Counted from the stretch's first letter, positions 24,601 through 36,728 are shown. The stretch is DNA of 64,000 nt from Megaustenia siamemsis (GCA_032433765.1 JAVIAB010000059.1:60390582-60454581); one strand, 5' to 3'. Notes: generated by a model not told the origin, from the sequence alone. Numbers and translations are program-made.

Positions 24601-27600
24601 ATTGTTAATTTTTAACAATAATGGCTACGGTTGTGGTTATCAATGTTCTTAATTAATATTTCTTTAATAAACTAAGTTTACTTTTAGTTTAGTTTAGTCG
24701 ACATGTCATCCTCATGTCACATCGGACAAGTCCATAAATGTTCAGATATCTTCCGCAGTATATCCCTTAACACGTAGAGACACCGATGTTGTGTTTCTTG
24801 ATAAGCCTCTTTGAATTTCTGTGTTTAAAGCACGTGTCCGGGATCACCAACCCTGACAAGATATTCGTGCAGTCATTTCATAGTTTCGGATTCAGTGTAA
24901 TTTTCTTTTCTTTTTTTTTAATTTGATTTTCAGTCAGTTTCCCTGAGGTCATTCATAATTTCAGTGTAGTCCATTGCCCTGCCGTAGTCAACATCAGCCA
25001 AGCTGGCACGTGTGCCAGCACGCCGAGCATCTACTGTGCCAGCGTACCAGGGCACAAAAGTGAGCAGACCATTTTTAGCATTTCCAAGAGACGACTATAA
25101 ACATTGTCCTTGAGCCCAGCCAGTCGAGACATTCCTGAGCATAATCACTGAGTAAAAATAAAACACATTTGTGTATATGGCTGTGCCTCACGTAGCGCTA
25201 ATCCTTTTCTAACCGCCATATATTTCATGGATATCAAAAGCAAGAGGGGCTTTTGTTGCACTGGGAAACATATGGAAATCCAAAGAAATTAGGTTAAATA
25301 AAAAAATAAAAATTTTAAACTCTAATGTTAAGTCGGTCCTATTATATGGCTGTGAAACATTGAGAACAAGAAAATTGACAATCACGAAGATACACATTTC
25401 CATTAATGGATGCTTACGCAGAATAAAAGGATGGAAATGGCAGGACAAAATCACTAACATAGAATTATGGAAATGTACCAGTCAAATACCAGTGGATAAA
25501 GAGATACAGCGAAGACGATGGCGCTGGATAGGACACACACTGCGGAAGTCAAATGAGAGTGTTACACAGCAGGCCCTTTTCGGAATCCCCAGAGGAAAAG
25601 ACAAAGAGGAAGACCAAGAAATTCTTGTAGAAGACAGATAGAAACAGAGATGAAGATGATGGGGAAGACATGGAGTGATCTTAAAAGAATGACAAGAAAC
25701 AGAACGACTTGGAAAGTGTTTGTTGAAGACATATGCTCCACAGGGGACTTCCGGTTTCAAGATGGCGCGGTCATGTTTGCGTCAACGTTCACTGTTACGT
25801 ATTTTGTGCCGGAAAGATTGTTAATTCTATCTTTCCAATGCAGATCAGTGTATAGATAAAAAGTTCCACTGTTGGGAACTTCCCCGGTGAAGCGGAGTAC
25901 ATGCATGTGATCTGAAATCCTCTACAGTGTGCGTGATAGTGTGTTCTGTGTGATTGCAATTCAATATACGTCATCGTTGGAATACCGGTCAATATGACGG
26001 TTAGGCGTCAGGAACTTAATTATTGTATCTGAAAAGTGTTCCTTGTTGCAGTTTCCGCATATTCCAAGTCCGGCTTGCTGCAGGAGCTACTGAGTTAAGT
26101 GCTCTGTGCACACCGTGAGCTGTGTGTATCATCCGTGTTGATCATGTTTCGATATTCCAATGGTTTACGATGAATGCTGATATCGTATGACAGGGAACAG
26201 CTGGCTGTGTTCACTTTCTGTGCAGTTTCGGCTTATGTCTTTTGGCGTGTGCTGAGACTGCTATGATGCTACAGCTACCTTTCTTTGTTTTGGAGATGAG
26301 TTAGTAATTCGGATGATTCCACTGGCACGGACGGTTGAGCAATTATGGATTTTAATTCGTTTGCAGTGATACCGGGGCTTTCCATAACCAAATAACCAAA
26401 TATGCTCCACAGGGAGCTGAAAGGTAGAAGAGATATATTTCATGCTTAAACACTTAGCTGTCAGTCCGAGAGCACCTCTGTCTTCCTACACATTTCTACC
26501 TCCAACTTCACCCATAAAAGCCCACTAGTTTTGCCGGTGTCTAATAACAGACCCATCTGTGTAAACGATTGCGTTAATCTCAAAGGAGTTTCGTAAATAC
26601 AAGTTTTCATTTCTGGTAAAGATGTAAAAGCATCAAGATGCACCAAGATACGTAAAGATGCGTAGCCGCTGTAAAGCTGATGATAATGGCAATTTATAAA
26701 AAGCAAAAAAAATGGTATAATGCCAGCTTTACGTGCTAAGGGACAAAACAAAAGTCGACGTTTCGGCCAAGTAGGCCTTCTGGAACAACAAACAACAACA
26801 CACAAAAATATATATAAGGATATGTACAAATTGAAGTACTAGTGTAAACACATAAGATTGGCATCTTCAAATCTGCCTCAACGATCAAGTAGTTTTGATA
26901 TTGTATCACGTATTGAGCATATGGTGTACATATGTTATTTGTTTTTAGTGACATATTAATTGCATGGATATTGAACAGAAACGACGTTGGGAAACGTATG
27001 TGTATACTTTATTACTTGACTCCAAACCAGTCAGATGTTTAATGTTGAATGCGAGCACGCTATGTTTTAGTATTTTTAAATATTTGTTATCATGCACACT
27101 AAATGTGGAGAAAAGACCACATATATAATTACTCTCCTCACAATGTACGCAGTAAAATGTGTTGAATAGTCTGAAAAGCATTTGAAAATATTTATTTGGT
27201 ATTTTGAATCATTTCTCTCATTTTATATAGAATTATAAATTCCATATCCCACATCTTAGAAATTAATATTTTCATCTACTAAACAATAAACGTTTATTTG
27301 ATTTGAAATCAAACAGAAAATCCTCATATATAGCAAAAAGAAAGATGATTGGCTGAATCAATGAGCAGTAGGTAAAACGAGAAGGCCACCATTTATTGAC
27401 TTGAAACAGCAGTACTTTTTCACACCATAAGCCAAAAACACTATATGCACATCAATAAAATATTGAGTTATTGAGTTATTTGCGGGTCATCATCATTGCA
27501 CTCCGAACATGTCCATAGGTGCTCAGATCCCCTCCTCAGCAATTCCCTCAGTGTCCAGCGACTGACGACTCCAGTTCTATGTTGGTTGATAAGTCTTCTT

Positions 27601-29707
27601 ACACGGCCACCAAGTTTCTCATTTCTGGCCGTGCCCATCTTAACTCCCATTTCCATCATCCGAAGAAGTGACGTTGATCTGTGTTTGTCGAAGTCCTGTG
27701 CTCTTCCAACATCTCGAAGGGCATTGATGATGTCCGCCCGATCCATCGGTTGCCCGTCCTCAACGACAGCGCAGCTAGTCAACCTGTCCGCTCTCTCATT
27801 TCCCCGTACTCCCGCATGTCCAGGGACATAGACAAAGGTGACCTTACGTATTTTGGATTTCTGCAACGACTCTACCCATTGCATGCGTACATAGCCCGCC
27901 TCCACTTTTTTTATCATGCTCATCGAATCACTTAGTATACATGCGTGGATGTAGTCTTGTGACTCTAACCATTTGATCAATAAAATAATTTAACGTGATA
28001 CAGGCAGGAGAGCACATACTCGAGTGGACGAATTCAGGAAGATGTCAAACTGAAAAAAAATGTTGCACAGAAGATGAACACAAAAATTGTTGCTGTTGAT
28101 CTGTTAAGAATGTATCTTCTCCCGTTAAGAAATGTTAATTTTTCACAATTTCAAGATAGGGAAATCATTATTAGTCAAACCTCTAGTAACATTTATCACA
28201 AAATCAATTGTTTTGAATAAATAAAGCGGTCCCGAACACCTCTCAGCAGCGACTGCCCTGGCCAAAGGGTCTTTATTCCTCGGCCCTACAATTTCACCCC
28301 CCCCCCCCAATTCTCCCCGCACCAGGCAGACTCCAGTAATGTGAACATGCCTCCAAGATAGTTCGTTTTTTTTTTAAAGATAGTGACACCTGTGCTTGCT
28401 GCTTTCTAAAACGATAATTCTTATCAACAGGGAAATCAGATCACAACAATACCAGCTGGAAGTCTACCGGCTAATCTCTCAACCATTTATATGTCGAGCG
28501 ACCCCCTCGAGACCATAGACGACACCGCCTTTGACGAGTCCATCTACACACTACAGGAACTATACTTCTCAGAAGCACGGTTCACACAAATTCCTCAAGC
28601 CGTGTTTCATTTGAAGGCTCTCGACCGTTTAGAAATCTTCGATACCAATATTTCTGTGTGGAATGAAGAAGGCATGAACCAGCTCGGTCCTACATTAGAG
28701 ACACTTCATTTAGGTGGTGTAGGGTTAACATCGTGGCCTGCCTGGATGAAGTCAATGACAAATTTAACCGATCTGACTATAGCTGGGTGTTCTATCTCTG
28801 CTATCCCGGATGATGGTTTAGATATGGCGGCCAAGAGTCTAGTTAGTTTACAACTTTCAAATAACGGTTTAACTAAACTTCCAAAGTCTATGTCAAAGTT
28901 GGTTAACTTAAGTATATTAACCCTGAGCTACAACAGAATAGTTGACGTGACATGGCTTCCACAGTCGAGCCACCTTAATACTTTGTATCTTGATAACAAC
29001 AAAATAACAGATGCAGAAAAAGTAAGCATTGTCTTAAGTGCATGCGCAAACACTATGGCAGATTTTAACATAGTTAATAACTCATTAACATCGATACCAA
29101 AGTTATCGTTCTTGACAAAGATATCGTATCTAAACTTTGATTTTAACCACATAACCGACGCTAATTCTGGATCATTTTCTGCTAATACAGTAGAATTAGG
29201 TTTTGGTAGCAATTTACTGTCCTCTATTCCTAGTGCCATAAATAACCTAAACAATTTGATTGATTTATCTCTCGACTCAAACAATATACAGTTTGTCCAA
29301 GGCACTCTAATACCGACTTCTGTGCAAGTGTTGGATTTCAGCTACAACTCGATATCACAGTTAACCCGAACCAGCTTCCCTAATAATTCCAGCATAAATA
29401 CCCTGACTTTAAACTACAACCCGTTGTCTATAATTTCTCCCGACGCCTTCAGCAATATTCCTCTCCTTACAGATCTACGTCTTCAGGGTACTAAACTAAC
29501 CCGCTTACCCCTAGTTATAGCTTCTCTGACAAAATTACATTTTTTGGACGTTTCTAACAGCAAAAGTCTAGTGTGTACGTGCCAGGAGCAGAGTTTAAGA
29601 TCAGTGCTTGTAAATCTTGGTTTCTACGGCATTATGGAGATTGTGGAATGACAAGTGTCTACTTTTTCTTTGCAAATCTGAGTCCAGTATGTCCGCACAT
29701 GTCATGA
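21633..29707 (+). CDS. LRR-2: secreted leucine-rich-repeat protein, one-base frameshift in the LRRCT
   Basis: Coding exons are 21633-21707 (signal peptide MSYIFQL..., ending DDCPYQ), 23291-23398 (ECGCFGTEIQC..., donor GAA|gttagt) and 28431-29707, all phase 0. LRRNT cysteines are residues 22, 27, 29 and 36. About 14 LRRs follow, highly similar to LRR-1, including ETIDDTAFDESIYTL. Near the end LRR-3 reads GGCATTATAGGAGATTG, while this copy reads GGCATTATGGAGATTG. The missing base lies between 29635 and 29636. The annotated frame stops at 29649-29651 (467 aa) and loses the last two LRRCT cysteines. The shifted frame would reach TGA at 29705-29707. The lesion is late, so a mostly complete but disulfide-deficient protein is possible. 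Confidence 0.8.
22208..22410. repeat. Tandem duplication of about 100 bp including the SINE tip
   Basis: GATAGCTCA occurs at 22208, 22305 and 22411. The segment from CATTACACTTTTACATCATT to TTGTTGTTATCATT is present twice. The second copy begins inside a duplicated SINE head (CCGCGATAGCTCAG). Confidence 0.8.
22402..22655 (+). mobile_element. tRNA-derived SINE copy 4
   Basis: Clean A box TAGCTCAGTGG and B box GGTTCGATCCC, full body and 3' palindrome (CGCCACTTGGCGTGAC). In LRR-2 intron 2. Confidence 0.87.
22870..23215 (-). mobile_element. LINE fragment, family A2
   Basis: The minus strand reads MLRIPWLAKKSNENVLKEVK, RELISNIRKKQSPFFGHVMR and EQLEYIVTTGKIEGRRDRD, plus the terminal RPGT region. 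Lies between SINE copy 4 and LRR-2 exon 3. Confidence 0.75.
23484..24188 (-). mobile_element. LINE fragment, family A2 (longest copy)
   Basis: Just after LRR-2 exon 3. The minus strand carries NSKKTEVMVTKKKN, YFETLLTSDGRCTREVRCRM, CYVKPVLTYGCASWTIG, then the LISNIRKKQSSFFGYVMRRE region and terminal YVSRPGT. One frameshift splits it near 23800. It lacks the reverse-transcriptase core, so it is 5' truncated. Confidence 0.8.
24190..24575 (+). mobile_element. LINE fragment, family D
   Basis: Text with TTEMK, QQINWFRHVLRQKDQNISQR and AFNKRCENTRL-like ends, matching 31380-31790 and 32040-32415. Broken. Confidence 0.6.
24576..25214. other. LRR-2 intron 3, unassigned
   Basis: No frame or repeat that I recognise. 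Confidence 0.4.
25215..25730 (+). mobile_element. LINE fragment, family B, interrupted by a retroposon
   Basis: A frame over 25360-25641 reads RTRKLTITKIHISINGCLRR, IKGWKWQDKITNIELWKCTS, RRRWRWIGHTLRK and IPRGKDKEEDQ. Its 3' end is split: it continues after the insertion at 26400-26440 (GAGCTGAAAGGTAGAAG). Confidence 0.75.
25746..26399 (+). mobile_element. 654-bp retroposon R with a 15-bp target duplication
   Basis: Inserted in family B. The 15-bp duplication ATATGCTCCACAGGG is at 25731-25745 and 26400-26414. The 5' end is GACTTCCGG, TTTCAAGATGGCGCGG; the 3' end is GGGGCTTTCCATAACCAAAT, AACCAA. No long frame. Relatives on the minus strand are at about 35757-36200, 50380-50800 and 62490-62960. 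Confidence 0.8.
26570..26810 (+). repeat. Dispersed repeat P, copy 2
   Basis: Has CATCAAGATGCACCAAGATA, the hairpin CTGTAAAGCTG...CCAGCTTTACG at 26669-26734 and GACGTTTCGGCCAAGTAGGC at 26759. The left part is the reverse complement of the 76-bp satellite unit at 59-62 kb. Confidence 0.65.
26811..27465. other. LRR-2 intron 3, unassigned
   Basis: AT-rich, with no supported gene. Confidence 0.4.
27466..27990 (-). mobile_element. LINE family C, RNase H domain and C-terminus
   Basis: The longest clean LINE frame here (170 codons, 27468-27980). ILSDSMSMIKKVE carries an RNase H Asp, and VTFVYVPGHAGVRGNERAD carries the later His and Asp signature. After that come LLRMMEMGVKMG, LINQHRTGVVSRWTL and CSECNDDDPQITQ. 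Known from R1/LOA/I-type non-LTR elements with an RNase H domain; the exact clade is not assigned. 5' truncated. Confidence 0.82.
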
Positions 29708-29934
29708 TTTTAAATATTTCACTTCATAGATTCATTTGCATAAATAATGTTTTGATCTAAGGTGCATTACAAATAATGAATACACGGAACTAATTAAATC
29801 GGCAACTCTATATCCACTAAAACACACCCAGATGTTATGTTTTATTAAATTATAAGAAAAAAAGCACTAGCCATAATAGTAGATCATTTATTATGTTTAA
29901 TGTATTGGAGACGATGCATTATGGAATTCTTCTT

Positions 29935-30100
29935 CTACAGGCGTTGGTGATGAAGTTGCTGGACAATTGTTTATCGCTGCAATAATTCAACTGTTGACTT
30001 TCTGCCCTGCCATTTTAGGAGTCGCCTGATGATTTTTTTTCTCTCGGTTTCCTTCTTTCACTTCTTGTGTTCATTGTTTCCTATTGTAACAATTAGGAAC
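29935..30100 (-). mobile_element. LINE fragment, family A (minus)
   Basis: Degraded reverse complement of the family A 3' part (TTGACTTTCTGCCCTGCCAT), downstream of LRR-2, next to a + strand family A piece. Confidence 0.5.
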
Positions 30101-30500
30101 ACCGTTGACATCAGATGATAGATGGTGAGATGCAGAATGTCTCAGGCAAAAGCAGCTTTCCAAAAATTTAGGAAGATACTGTGCAATCTATTTTTGAAAA
30201 TGGAGAAAAGAAAAAGAGTTTCTAAACGTTATGCAGACAGCGAGTCTTAACATATGGATGTGAATCATGAACAATAGGACAACAGACAAGAAAGTTACTG
30301 TGGCAGAAATGTGGTTTTACAGAAGAATGTTGAGAATACCACGGGCAGCTAAGAAGTGTAATGAAAACGTTCTGAGAGAGGCCAAAACAAAAAGAGAGCT
30401 AAGATCCAATAGTAGGATATAAACTATCATTATTTTTTTGCCATGTAATGAGAAGAGAACAGCTGGAATATATTGTGACAACTGGAAAAACAGTATGTGT
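30101..30500 (+). mobile_element. LINE fragment, family A2
   Basis: Text like YRRMLRIPRAAKKCNENVL and VMRREQLEYIVTTGK, broken by indels. Confidence 0.65.
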
Positions 30501-30527
30501 CAATTTGTCTTTCATTTATTTGTCGCC

Positions 30528-30712
30528 ATCATCATCATGTACCGCTTGTGTTGGCGTGTATGATCACATCTCCATACAACTTACTGCTTTTGACTTACTA
30601 CCAAATCATTTCTCATGATGTTCTGAAATATTTTCAATTTTTTTTCTCCCCTCCTCTTTTTCCTTGTGTTTTTCCACTTGTCACATGACATGTCAAAAAA
30701 ATCATTGTTTTC
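30528..30712 (-). mobile_element. LINE fragment, family A (minus)
   Basis: The reverse complement matches the 3' end of family A (CATCATCATCATGTACC start, then the conserved ATGATCACATCTCCA). Confidence 0.5.
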
Positions 30713-30984
30713 TCTAGGTTTACGCTATAAATTGCCTTTTATGTTGCTGTCACTTATAATCTTTATTTTGATGTTGTTATTTAAATGTCCATGATAATAA
30801 AAAATACCAATACGTTATCTGGTTTCAGCATATGAAGATGGTTTTTTTGGAAAGATTGAGTGCTGTCGCCAGATTTGTTTAGTCTAGTGTAGTGATATTG
30901 TATTAATATCAATAGAGGATAAACTGTTGTATGTACTATCGTCCCTATTGTTTACTACTTACATAGACTACATATGTAACAGAG

Positions 30985-31790
30985 GAGATTAATAAGCTCC
31001 CATTTGCAGAAGATCAGACACTAATACACACAAAAATATAGGCCCTACAAGAACACATGAATATACTAACAGAACAGACAGAAAATACAACATGAAAATC
31101 AACATCAACAAAATAGAAGTCATGAATATCGCAAACATTAAAATACAGATAGACGGCAGACAACAAAACAAGTAGAAGAATTTAAATACCTAGGAAGTCT
31201 AGTGACAAACGATAATTCACAAACAGCTGACATTGACCCAAGATGCAACAAAGCTTGTCAAGTCATCGGACAGCTATCACCACTATTGTCCAACAAAGAA
31301 ATAACTCTAGAGGCAAAACGGGCACTCGCCAATGCAATCTTTATTAGACCATTGTGCTACTAATGACAGACCTAGGACCCTGGATGCAAGAACAATAAGA
31401 AAATAACCTCTAATGAGGTTAGATGTGTTAGACGGTTGACAGGATACAGCCTGAGAGACAAAATTAGAGATAAAAAAGCGAGATGGAACTAGAGAAATAA
31501 TTCCAGCCATAGAGTACATAAAGAATCAACAGATAAAATTGTTTGGTCACTAGACAAGACAGAAAGATTAAACTCAACACAACGTGCCTTCAATAAACTT
31601 TGCGAGAACACCTGATTCAGGAGCCGACCACGAAAAAATATGGAATATTAGAAATGATATGAAACATAACAACAGTAGAGTCCAAAAGAAGTGCAAAATA
31701 CCGCAAATTATATCTCCTCGCGACGCTGAAGGGCAAATGACGAAGGAAAGAAGTAGAACAATGAACTCATCTCGCATGATGAATTTACAA
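30985..31790 (+). mobile_element. LINE fragment, family D
   Basis: Starts with text like LPFAEDQTLIH (a degraded reverse-transcriptase AED/ADD region). Later comes EEFKYLGSLVTNDNSQTAD-like text and a C-terminal end shared with 24190 and 31980. Many frameshifts. Confidence 0.65.
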
Positions 31791-31874
31791 TAGAAGTGAT
31801 GTGTACAATTTTTTACTACGCATCTATTGTATATATATTTTTTTTTCTAAACTCTTTTTCACTCTCTGTCTCAT

Positions 31875-31905
31875 TCAAGCTCTCTGTCTCTCTCTCTCTC
31901 TCTCA

Positions 31906-31938
<33 letters not shown>

Positions 31939-31941
31939 ATA

Positions 31942-31980
<39 letters not shown>
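31875..31980. repeat. (TC)n then (TA)n microsatellite
   Basis: Simple repeat run at the join of two family D fragments. Confidence 0.85.
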
Positions 31981-31984
<4 letters not shown>

Positions 31985-32415
31985 CAATCTTCATCCCAAC
32001 GTTATGCTACCAATGCCAGTCCTCGATACTAGATGCAAGAACTATCAGAAAAATAACCTCTACTGAGATTAAATTTGTCAGACGAATGACAGGAAACGGT
32101 CTGAATGATAAGATAAGAAATATAGAACTGAGAAAAAAGCTAGGAATAGCCCCCGCATAGGATATATGAAGAAACAACAGATAAAATAGTTTGGCCACGT
32201 GACAAGGCAGAGTAATCACAACACAACACAGCCAGGCCTCAGTAAACGATGCGAGAATACCTGATCGAAGAGTCGACCACGAAAAAGATGGATCGATGGA
32301 ATATTAGTAGCACTAGGAAACATAGCAGCACAGCAGAGGCGAACAGTAGAGAAAAAGACCGCAAATGGTCTCTCCTCTCGTCGCTGAAATGCAAATGAGG
32401 AATTACAGAAGAAGA
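31981..32415 (+). mobile_element. LINE fragment, family D
   Basis: Text IFIPTLCYQCQSSILDARTI, RKITSTEIKFVRRMTGNGL, DKIRNIELRKKLGIAPA, then the shared C-terminal region. Confidence 0.7.
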
Positions 32416-32429
32416 CATATATGTATTTA

Positions 32430-32545
32430 TAATGGAGTCGTCAGTCATTGGGCACTGAAATTTTTGCTGAGGAAGGTATCTGAGCAGCTATAGACATGTT
32501 TGAAGTTTAATAATAACGACCCGCAACAAATAACTCAATAACTCT
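32430..32545 (+). mobile_element. LINE fragment, family C (extreme 3' end)
   Basis: Matches the last ~110 bp of family C (GTCGTCAGTCATTGG to AATAACTCAATAAC). Followed by (TA)n at 32554-32634. Confidence 0.6.
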
Positions 32546-32553
32546 ATATATAT

Positions 32554-32559
32554 ACGCGC

Positions 32560-32638
<79 letters not shown>

Positions 32639-32862
32639 GGGAGAGAGAGCATACATTGTGTATAGTGTTATAATATTCAAACTAGTCATATGGGAGAGAA
32701 TCATGGACAATCGGAAAACTGTCAAGAAAAAAACGTTTCCCAGCAGAAATATGATTTGTTTTCCTAAAAACTATGTTCTCATGAGATGGTAGCAATGTTT
32801 GATAAAACAATTTTTTTTTATTTATCTCACCTCTTTTAGAAGTCATGATTTCTATTATATTG

Positions 32863-32916
<54 letters not shown>
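32554..32916. repeat. Two (TA)n microsatellites
   Basis: About 80 bp of TA at 32554-32634 and about 50 bp at 32867-32916. The intervening 230 bp is unassigned. Confidence 0.85.
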
Positions 32917-32919
<3 letters not shown>

Positions 32920-34060
32920 GAAGCCAAATTCTGCAAGAGAACATTAATCGAAAAGTACACAGAAGTAAACAAACCAAAGTTTGCTGCACTAAAGCTTTTG
33001 ATAGAATACACCATAAACGAATTATAGAATGCCTCAAAGATATGCATCTAGATGACACGACTTATGTGTACTTTATACTGAGAGCAAACAGCAATAATAA
33101 AATATAACAAAGAGAATTCTACACCTATTGATATTAAAAGTGGTGTAAGACAAGGATGTATCCTATCACCAAGCTTGTTCAATCTATACACTGAGCAAAT
33201 AAATGAACTTTAAAAACATCATAGAGATGCCAAGCCTAAATATTAATGGAAAGATAATCAATAACCTAAGATATGTTGATGATACCTTATTACAAACAGA
33301 AAATCCTAAAGACCTACAACAATTGCTTAATGAAATAAACATAACAAGCAGAAAATATGGATTAGATATGAATATCAACAAGGCTAAAACTATGATTATA
33401 ACGAAGAAAATACTCAAAACCTACAAGTGGATATCAAAATTGAATGAATAGACCTGAAGACAGTTCAGAACTACGACTACATTGGACATACTATAATCAG
33501 TGATGGAAAATATAAAACTGAAAAAAAAAAGAATAGGAATGACAAAAAGTAATTTTAACGCCATGAAAAATATGCTAACATCAAAACAAATAACACCGGG
33601 GCTAAAATTAAGAATTAAAAAAATAAAATGTTATGTCTTCGCAATATTCCTGTATTGTGCAGAAACAAGGACATTAGACCAAAAATGCAGAGAAAATTGA
33701 AGCCTTTGAAACGGTGATATTTAGAAAAATAGGTAGATTTGGATGGAATGAAAAGAGAACAAATGCTGAAGTCTAAAAACAAGTAACAAGTATTAGAGAT
33801 CTACTAAACACAATTCAAACAAGACAAATGAGATTTTTGAGGCATGTTAAAAGACGTAGCAGTCTACTGAAAGTAATATTGGAGGGGAAAATACAAGGTA
33901 AAAGAGGCAAAGACAGACCAAGACTAACGTGGATGAGTCATTTCAAAAGATGGACAAATCAGCCTATAACAACCTGCACCATCAAAGCAAGAGATAGATC
34001 GCAATTGCGCTCCATGGTAGCTAACCTTTCATTGCGGAGACGCATTCACTGATGATGTTA
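32920..34060 (+). mobile_element. LINE family E with reverse-transcriptase core, broken
   Basis: Contains KAFDRIHHKRIIECLKD (catalytic Asp region), VRQGCILSPSLFNLYTEQI (the QGxxLSPxLFN motif) and LRYVDDTLL (equivalent of YADD). The C-terminal end follows: LRHVKRRSSLLKVILEGK, GKRGKDRPRLTW. Several frameshifts and stops, so inactive. It is the only copy here showing the polymerase centre of this family. Confidence 0.82.
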
Positions 34061-34249
34061 TCACCTAGAGACGTGTACTTCGCACTAGCTTAATTACAAC
34101 CAATATGAAGAAATCTCTATATCTTGCCAGAAGATATAGAGATTTAAGATATCCAACTTCATCTACAGTCATTTAAGGGCTCTTTAAGATTTTGAAATTA
34201 CTTTCATCTTCGTCCACACTTCCTTCGTCTTCCTCTAACCGTGCCCTCC

Positions 34250-34352
34250 ATTATAATGTGTTTGCACACTGACCCCTGTGTGAACTCCTCTGGTTCTGTG
34301 TGCATTTGCGCACATTTCTGCACATGTGACGGGGGGGACTTTACTTTACTTA
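34250..34352. repeat. Composite of repeat text and a SINE tail
   Basis: The stretch from GTGTTTGCACACTGACCCCT to GCACATTTCTGCACA matches 20885-20948. It is joined directly to a SINE 3' tail (GTGACGGGGGGGACTTTACT). Confidence 0.6.
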
Positions 34353-34608
34353 CAACAAAGACTTTCTTCTCATTTGCATGAAAATATGTTCACCATAATT
34401 ATCTTCTCTGTGCCTTCATGATGTTCTACCTAAAAGACAAAAATGTTTAATATTCATAGCTTTGATGTCACATACCTCACATGACCTCACTATTACTAGT
34501 GATCATTCTGAGTATATTAAGGATGAGGAGTTAATACATATTTCATAAACTGACAACGTACAGTGACAGTTAAATAGTATTGTTCAATTTGGCGAGAGTA
34601 GATACAAG

Positions 34609-34735
34609 TTGAAAACCCCTGTAATTGTTTTGTCGAACTACAACCAGAAGCATTTTTATTCTTATCAGGAAATGTCTTTCGCGATTAACGTAACGATCGG
34701 TCAACAAGTCTTTCGTAAAATTTATTGTGAAAGAT
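34609..34735 (+). promoter_or_regulatory. LRR-3 promoter module and non-coding exon 1
   Basis: TTGAAAACCCCTG is at 34609-34621. CTTATCA is at 34661-34667 (offset 52) and runs into GGAAATGTC, which matches the LRR-1 text after loss of TCACG. The donor GAT|gtaagt follows 34735. Confidence 0.55.
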
Positions 34736-34839
34736 GTAAGTAATGCCTAGATGTGTATATTTACATGGATAGTTGTTACTATTGATTGTGTAATATATTT
34801 CTCTTTAATTCTGTAGGTCACACTAATCAAATATATTGT

Positions 34840-34843
34840 TAGC

Positions 34844-34897
<54 letters not shown>

Positions 34898-34970
34898 CTC
34901 TCTATACCAACTTTATTTACATTTAAAACTCAGTTTTCAGTCACTTCCATGACCTAATCTTTCCGTATCC

Positions 34971-35002
<32 letters not shown>

Positions 35003-35005
35003 ACC
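34840..35005. repeat. (TC)n microsatellites in LRR-3 intron 1
   Basis: Runs at 34845-34890 and 34977-35002. Similar runs occur in intron 1 of LRR-1 and LRR-2. Confidence 0.85.
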
Positions 35006-35184
35006 CTCTCGCTCAACCTTTCTCGCTCTCTCTGCATGTATATACCATGAATGTGCATATATAACAAATTCAATGTTGTTTGTATTTAGGAAAATCTTAA
35101 TCACAGACTAAACGTTGCTCATGAAACCAGGAATATATGAAATAAATTGATAACCTCTACTTAATTATTACAGATTGGAGGGAA

Positions 35185-35700
35185 GTGAGCCAGAATTAGC
35201 CTCTGGTAGCTGATTAAATGCAAAGTATAGAAACATCTTAATACAAATTTTCAACTCAAATGTTAAGGCGGTCCTATTATATGGCTGTAAAACATGGAGA
35301 ATAACAAAATTGACAATCACGAAGGTACAGACTTTCATTAATGGATGCTTGCGCAGAATAAAGGGATGGAAATGGCAGGACAAAGTCACTAACGTGGAAT
35401 TATGGAAATGTACGGTCAAATACCAGTGGATAAAGAAATACAGCGAAGACGATGGCAATGGATAGGACACACACTACGGAAGCCAACTGAGAGTATTACA
35501 CAACAGGCCCTTTTTTGGAATCCCCAGAGGAAAAGACAATGAGGAACACCAATGAATTCTTGGAGAGGACAGATCGAAGCAGAGATGAAGATGATGGGGA
35601 AGACATGAAGTGATCTTAAAAGAATGGCAAAAAACAGAACGACTTGGAAAGTGTTTGTTGAAGACCTATGCTCCACTGGGAGCTAAAAGATAGAAGACGA
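35185..35700 (+). mobile_element. LINE fragment, family B
   Basis: In LRR-3 intron 1. Text NSNVKAVLLYGCKTWRI, FINGCLRRIKGWKWQDKVTN, then the QQALFWNPQ region and an end reading EDLCSTGS. Broken. Confidence 0.75.
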
Positions 35701-35756
35701 AAAATAGAAACATCATTGTTAAATGGGATAACTAATGAATATATATAAATTTGTAA

Positions 35757-36200
35757 TGTTATTGGTTATTGGTTATGGAAGGCCTCGGTCTCACAGCAAA
35801 CGAATTAAAATCCATAATTGCTCAACCGCCCGTGCCAGTGGAATCATCCGAATTACCAACTCATCTCCCAAACAAAGAAAGGTAACTGTAGTCCCCATCG
35901 TAGCAGTCTCAGCACACGCCAAAAGACATAAGGCGAAACCGCGCAGAAAGTGAACACAGCCAACTGTTCCCTGTCATACGATATCATCATTCATCGTAAA
36001 CAAGCAGGATATCGAAGCAGGATCAAAACGGATGAGACACACAGCTCACGGTGTGCACAGAGCACTTAACTCAGTAGCTCCTGCAACAAGCCGGACTTGG
36101 AATATGAGGAAACTGCAAGAAGGAACACTTTTCAGACATAGCCTTCAATGGTTCCTGCCGCCTATCCACCATATACCATGGGAGTTCACGTCCTCCCGAA
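35757..36200 (-). mobile_element. Retroposon R, copy 2
   Basis: The reverse complement matches the 3' two thirds of 25746-26399, including the AACCAATAACCAATAAC tail at its end (about 35757). The ETS/YY1-like 5' end is not preserved. Confidence 0.7.
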
Positions 36201-36477
36201 AATGATGATCGTCATAGCACTTGATGATGTTAGGCCGTCATTGATGACTCCAATTCCAAACATATAGACACACAGTGGTGGTAATTTGTCATTTCCAATC
36301 CAACAGAAGCCACATGACCTGAAGTTAGTAAAACCACAGAGAGAATATGATTTTGTGACCTTCACTGATTCACTCTTAGATGTGAATGTGTCGTTTACAC
36401 AAGAGGAGAAGTTTTCAACTACAGTGACTCCATTTAAGGCAATTCTATGTGTCTCTATATTTAACTATAATATATAA

Positions 36478-36728
36478 AGACACTGATAAGAAGAAACAAT
36501 CACCAATTTTTGGCCATGTAATGAGAAGAGAACAACTTGAATATATTGTAACAACTGGGAAAAGTGAAGAACGAAGAGATAGAGGGAAGCAAAAAGAAAA
36601 AAAAATACCAGACAGCATAATTAAGAGAATGGCCTGGCGGTAGGTCAACAACAGAAATGATAAATAAATGTCGTGATCGAAAGATGTGGAGAGACATGAT
36701 CACCTACGCCAGCAGGCTTGGTTCTTGA
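36478..36728 (+). mobile_element. LINE fragment, family A2
   Basis: Text KKQSPIFGHVMRREQLEYIV, then ERRDRGKQ and the terminal MWRDMITYASRLGS-like end. Confidence 0.7.
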
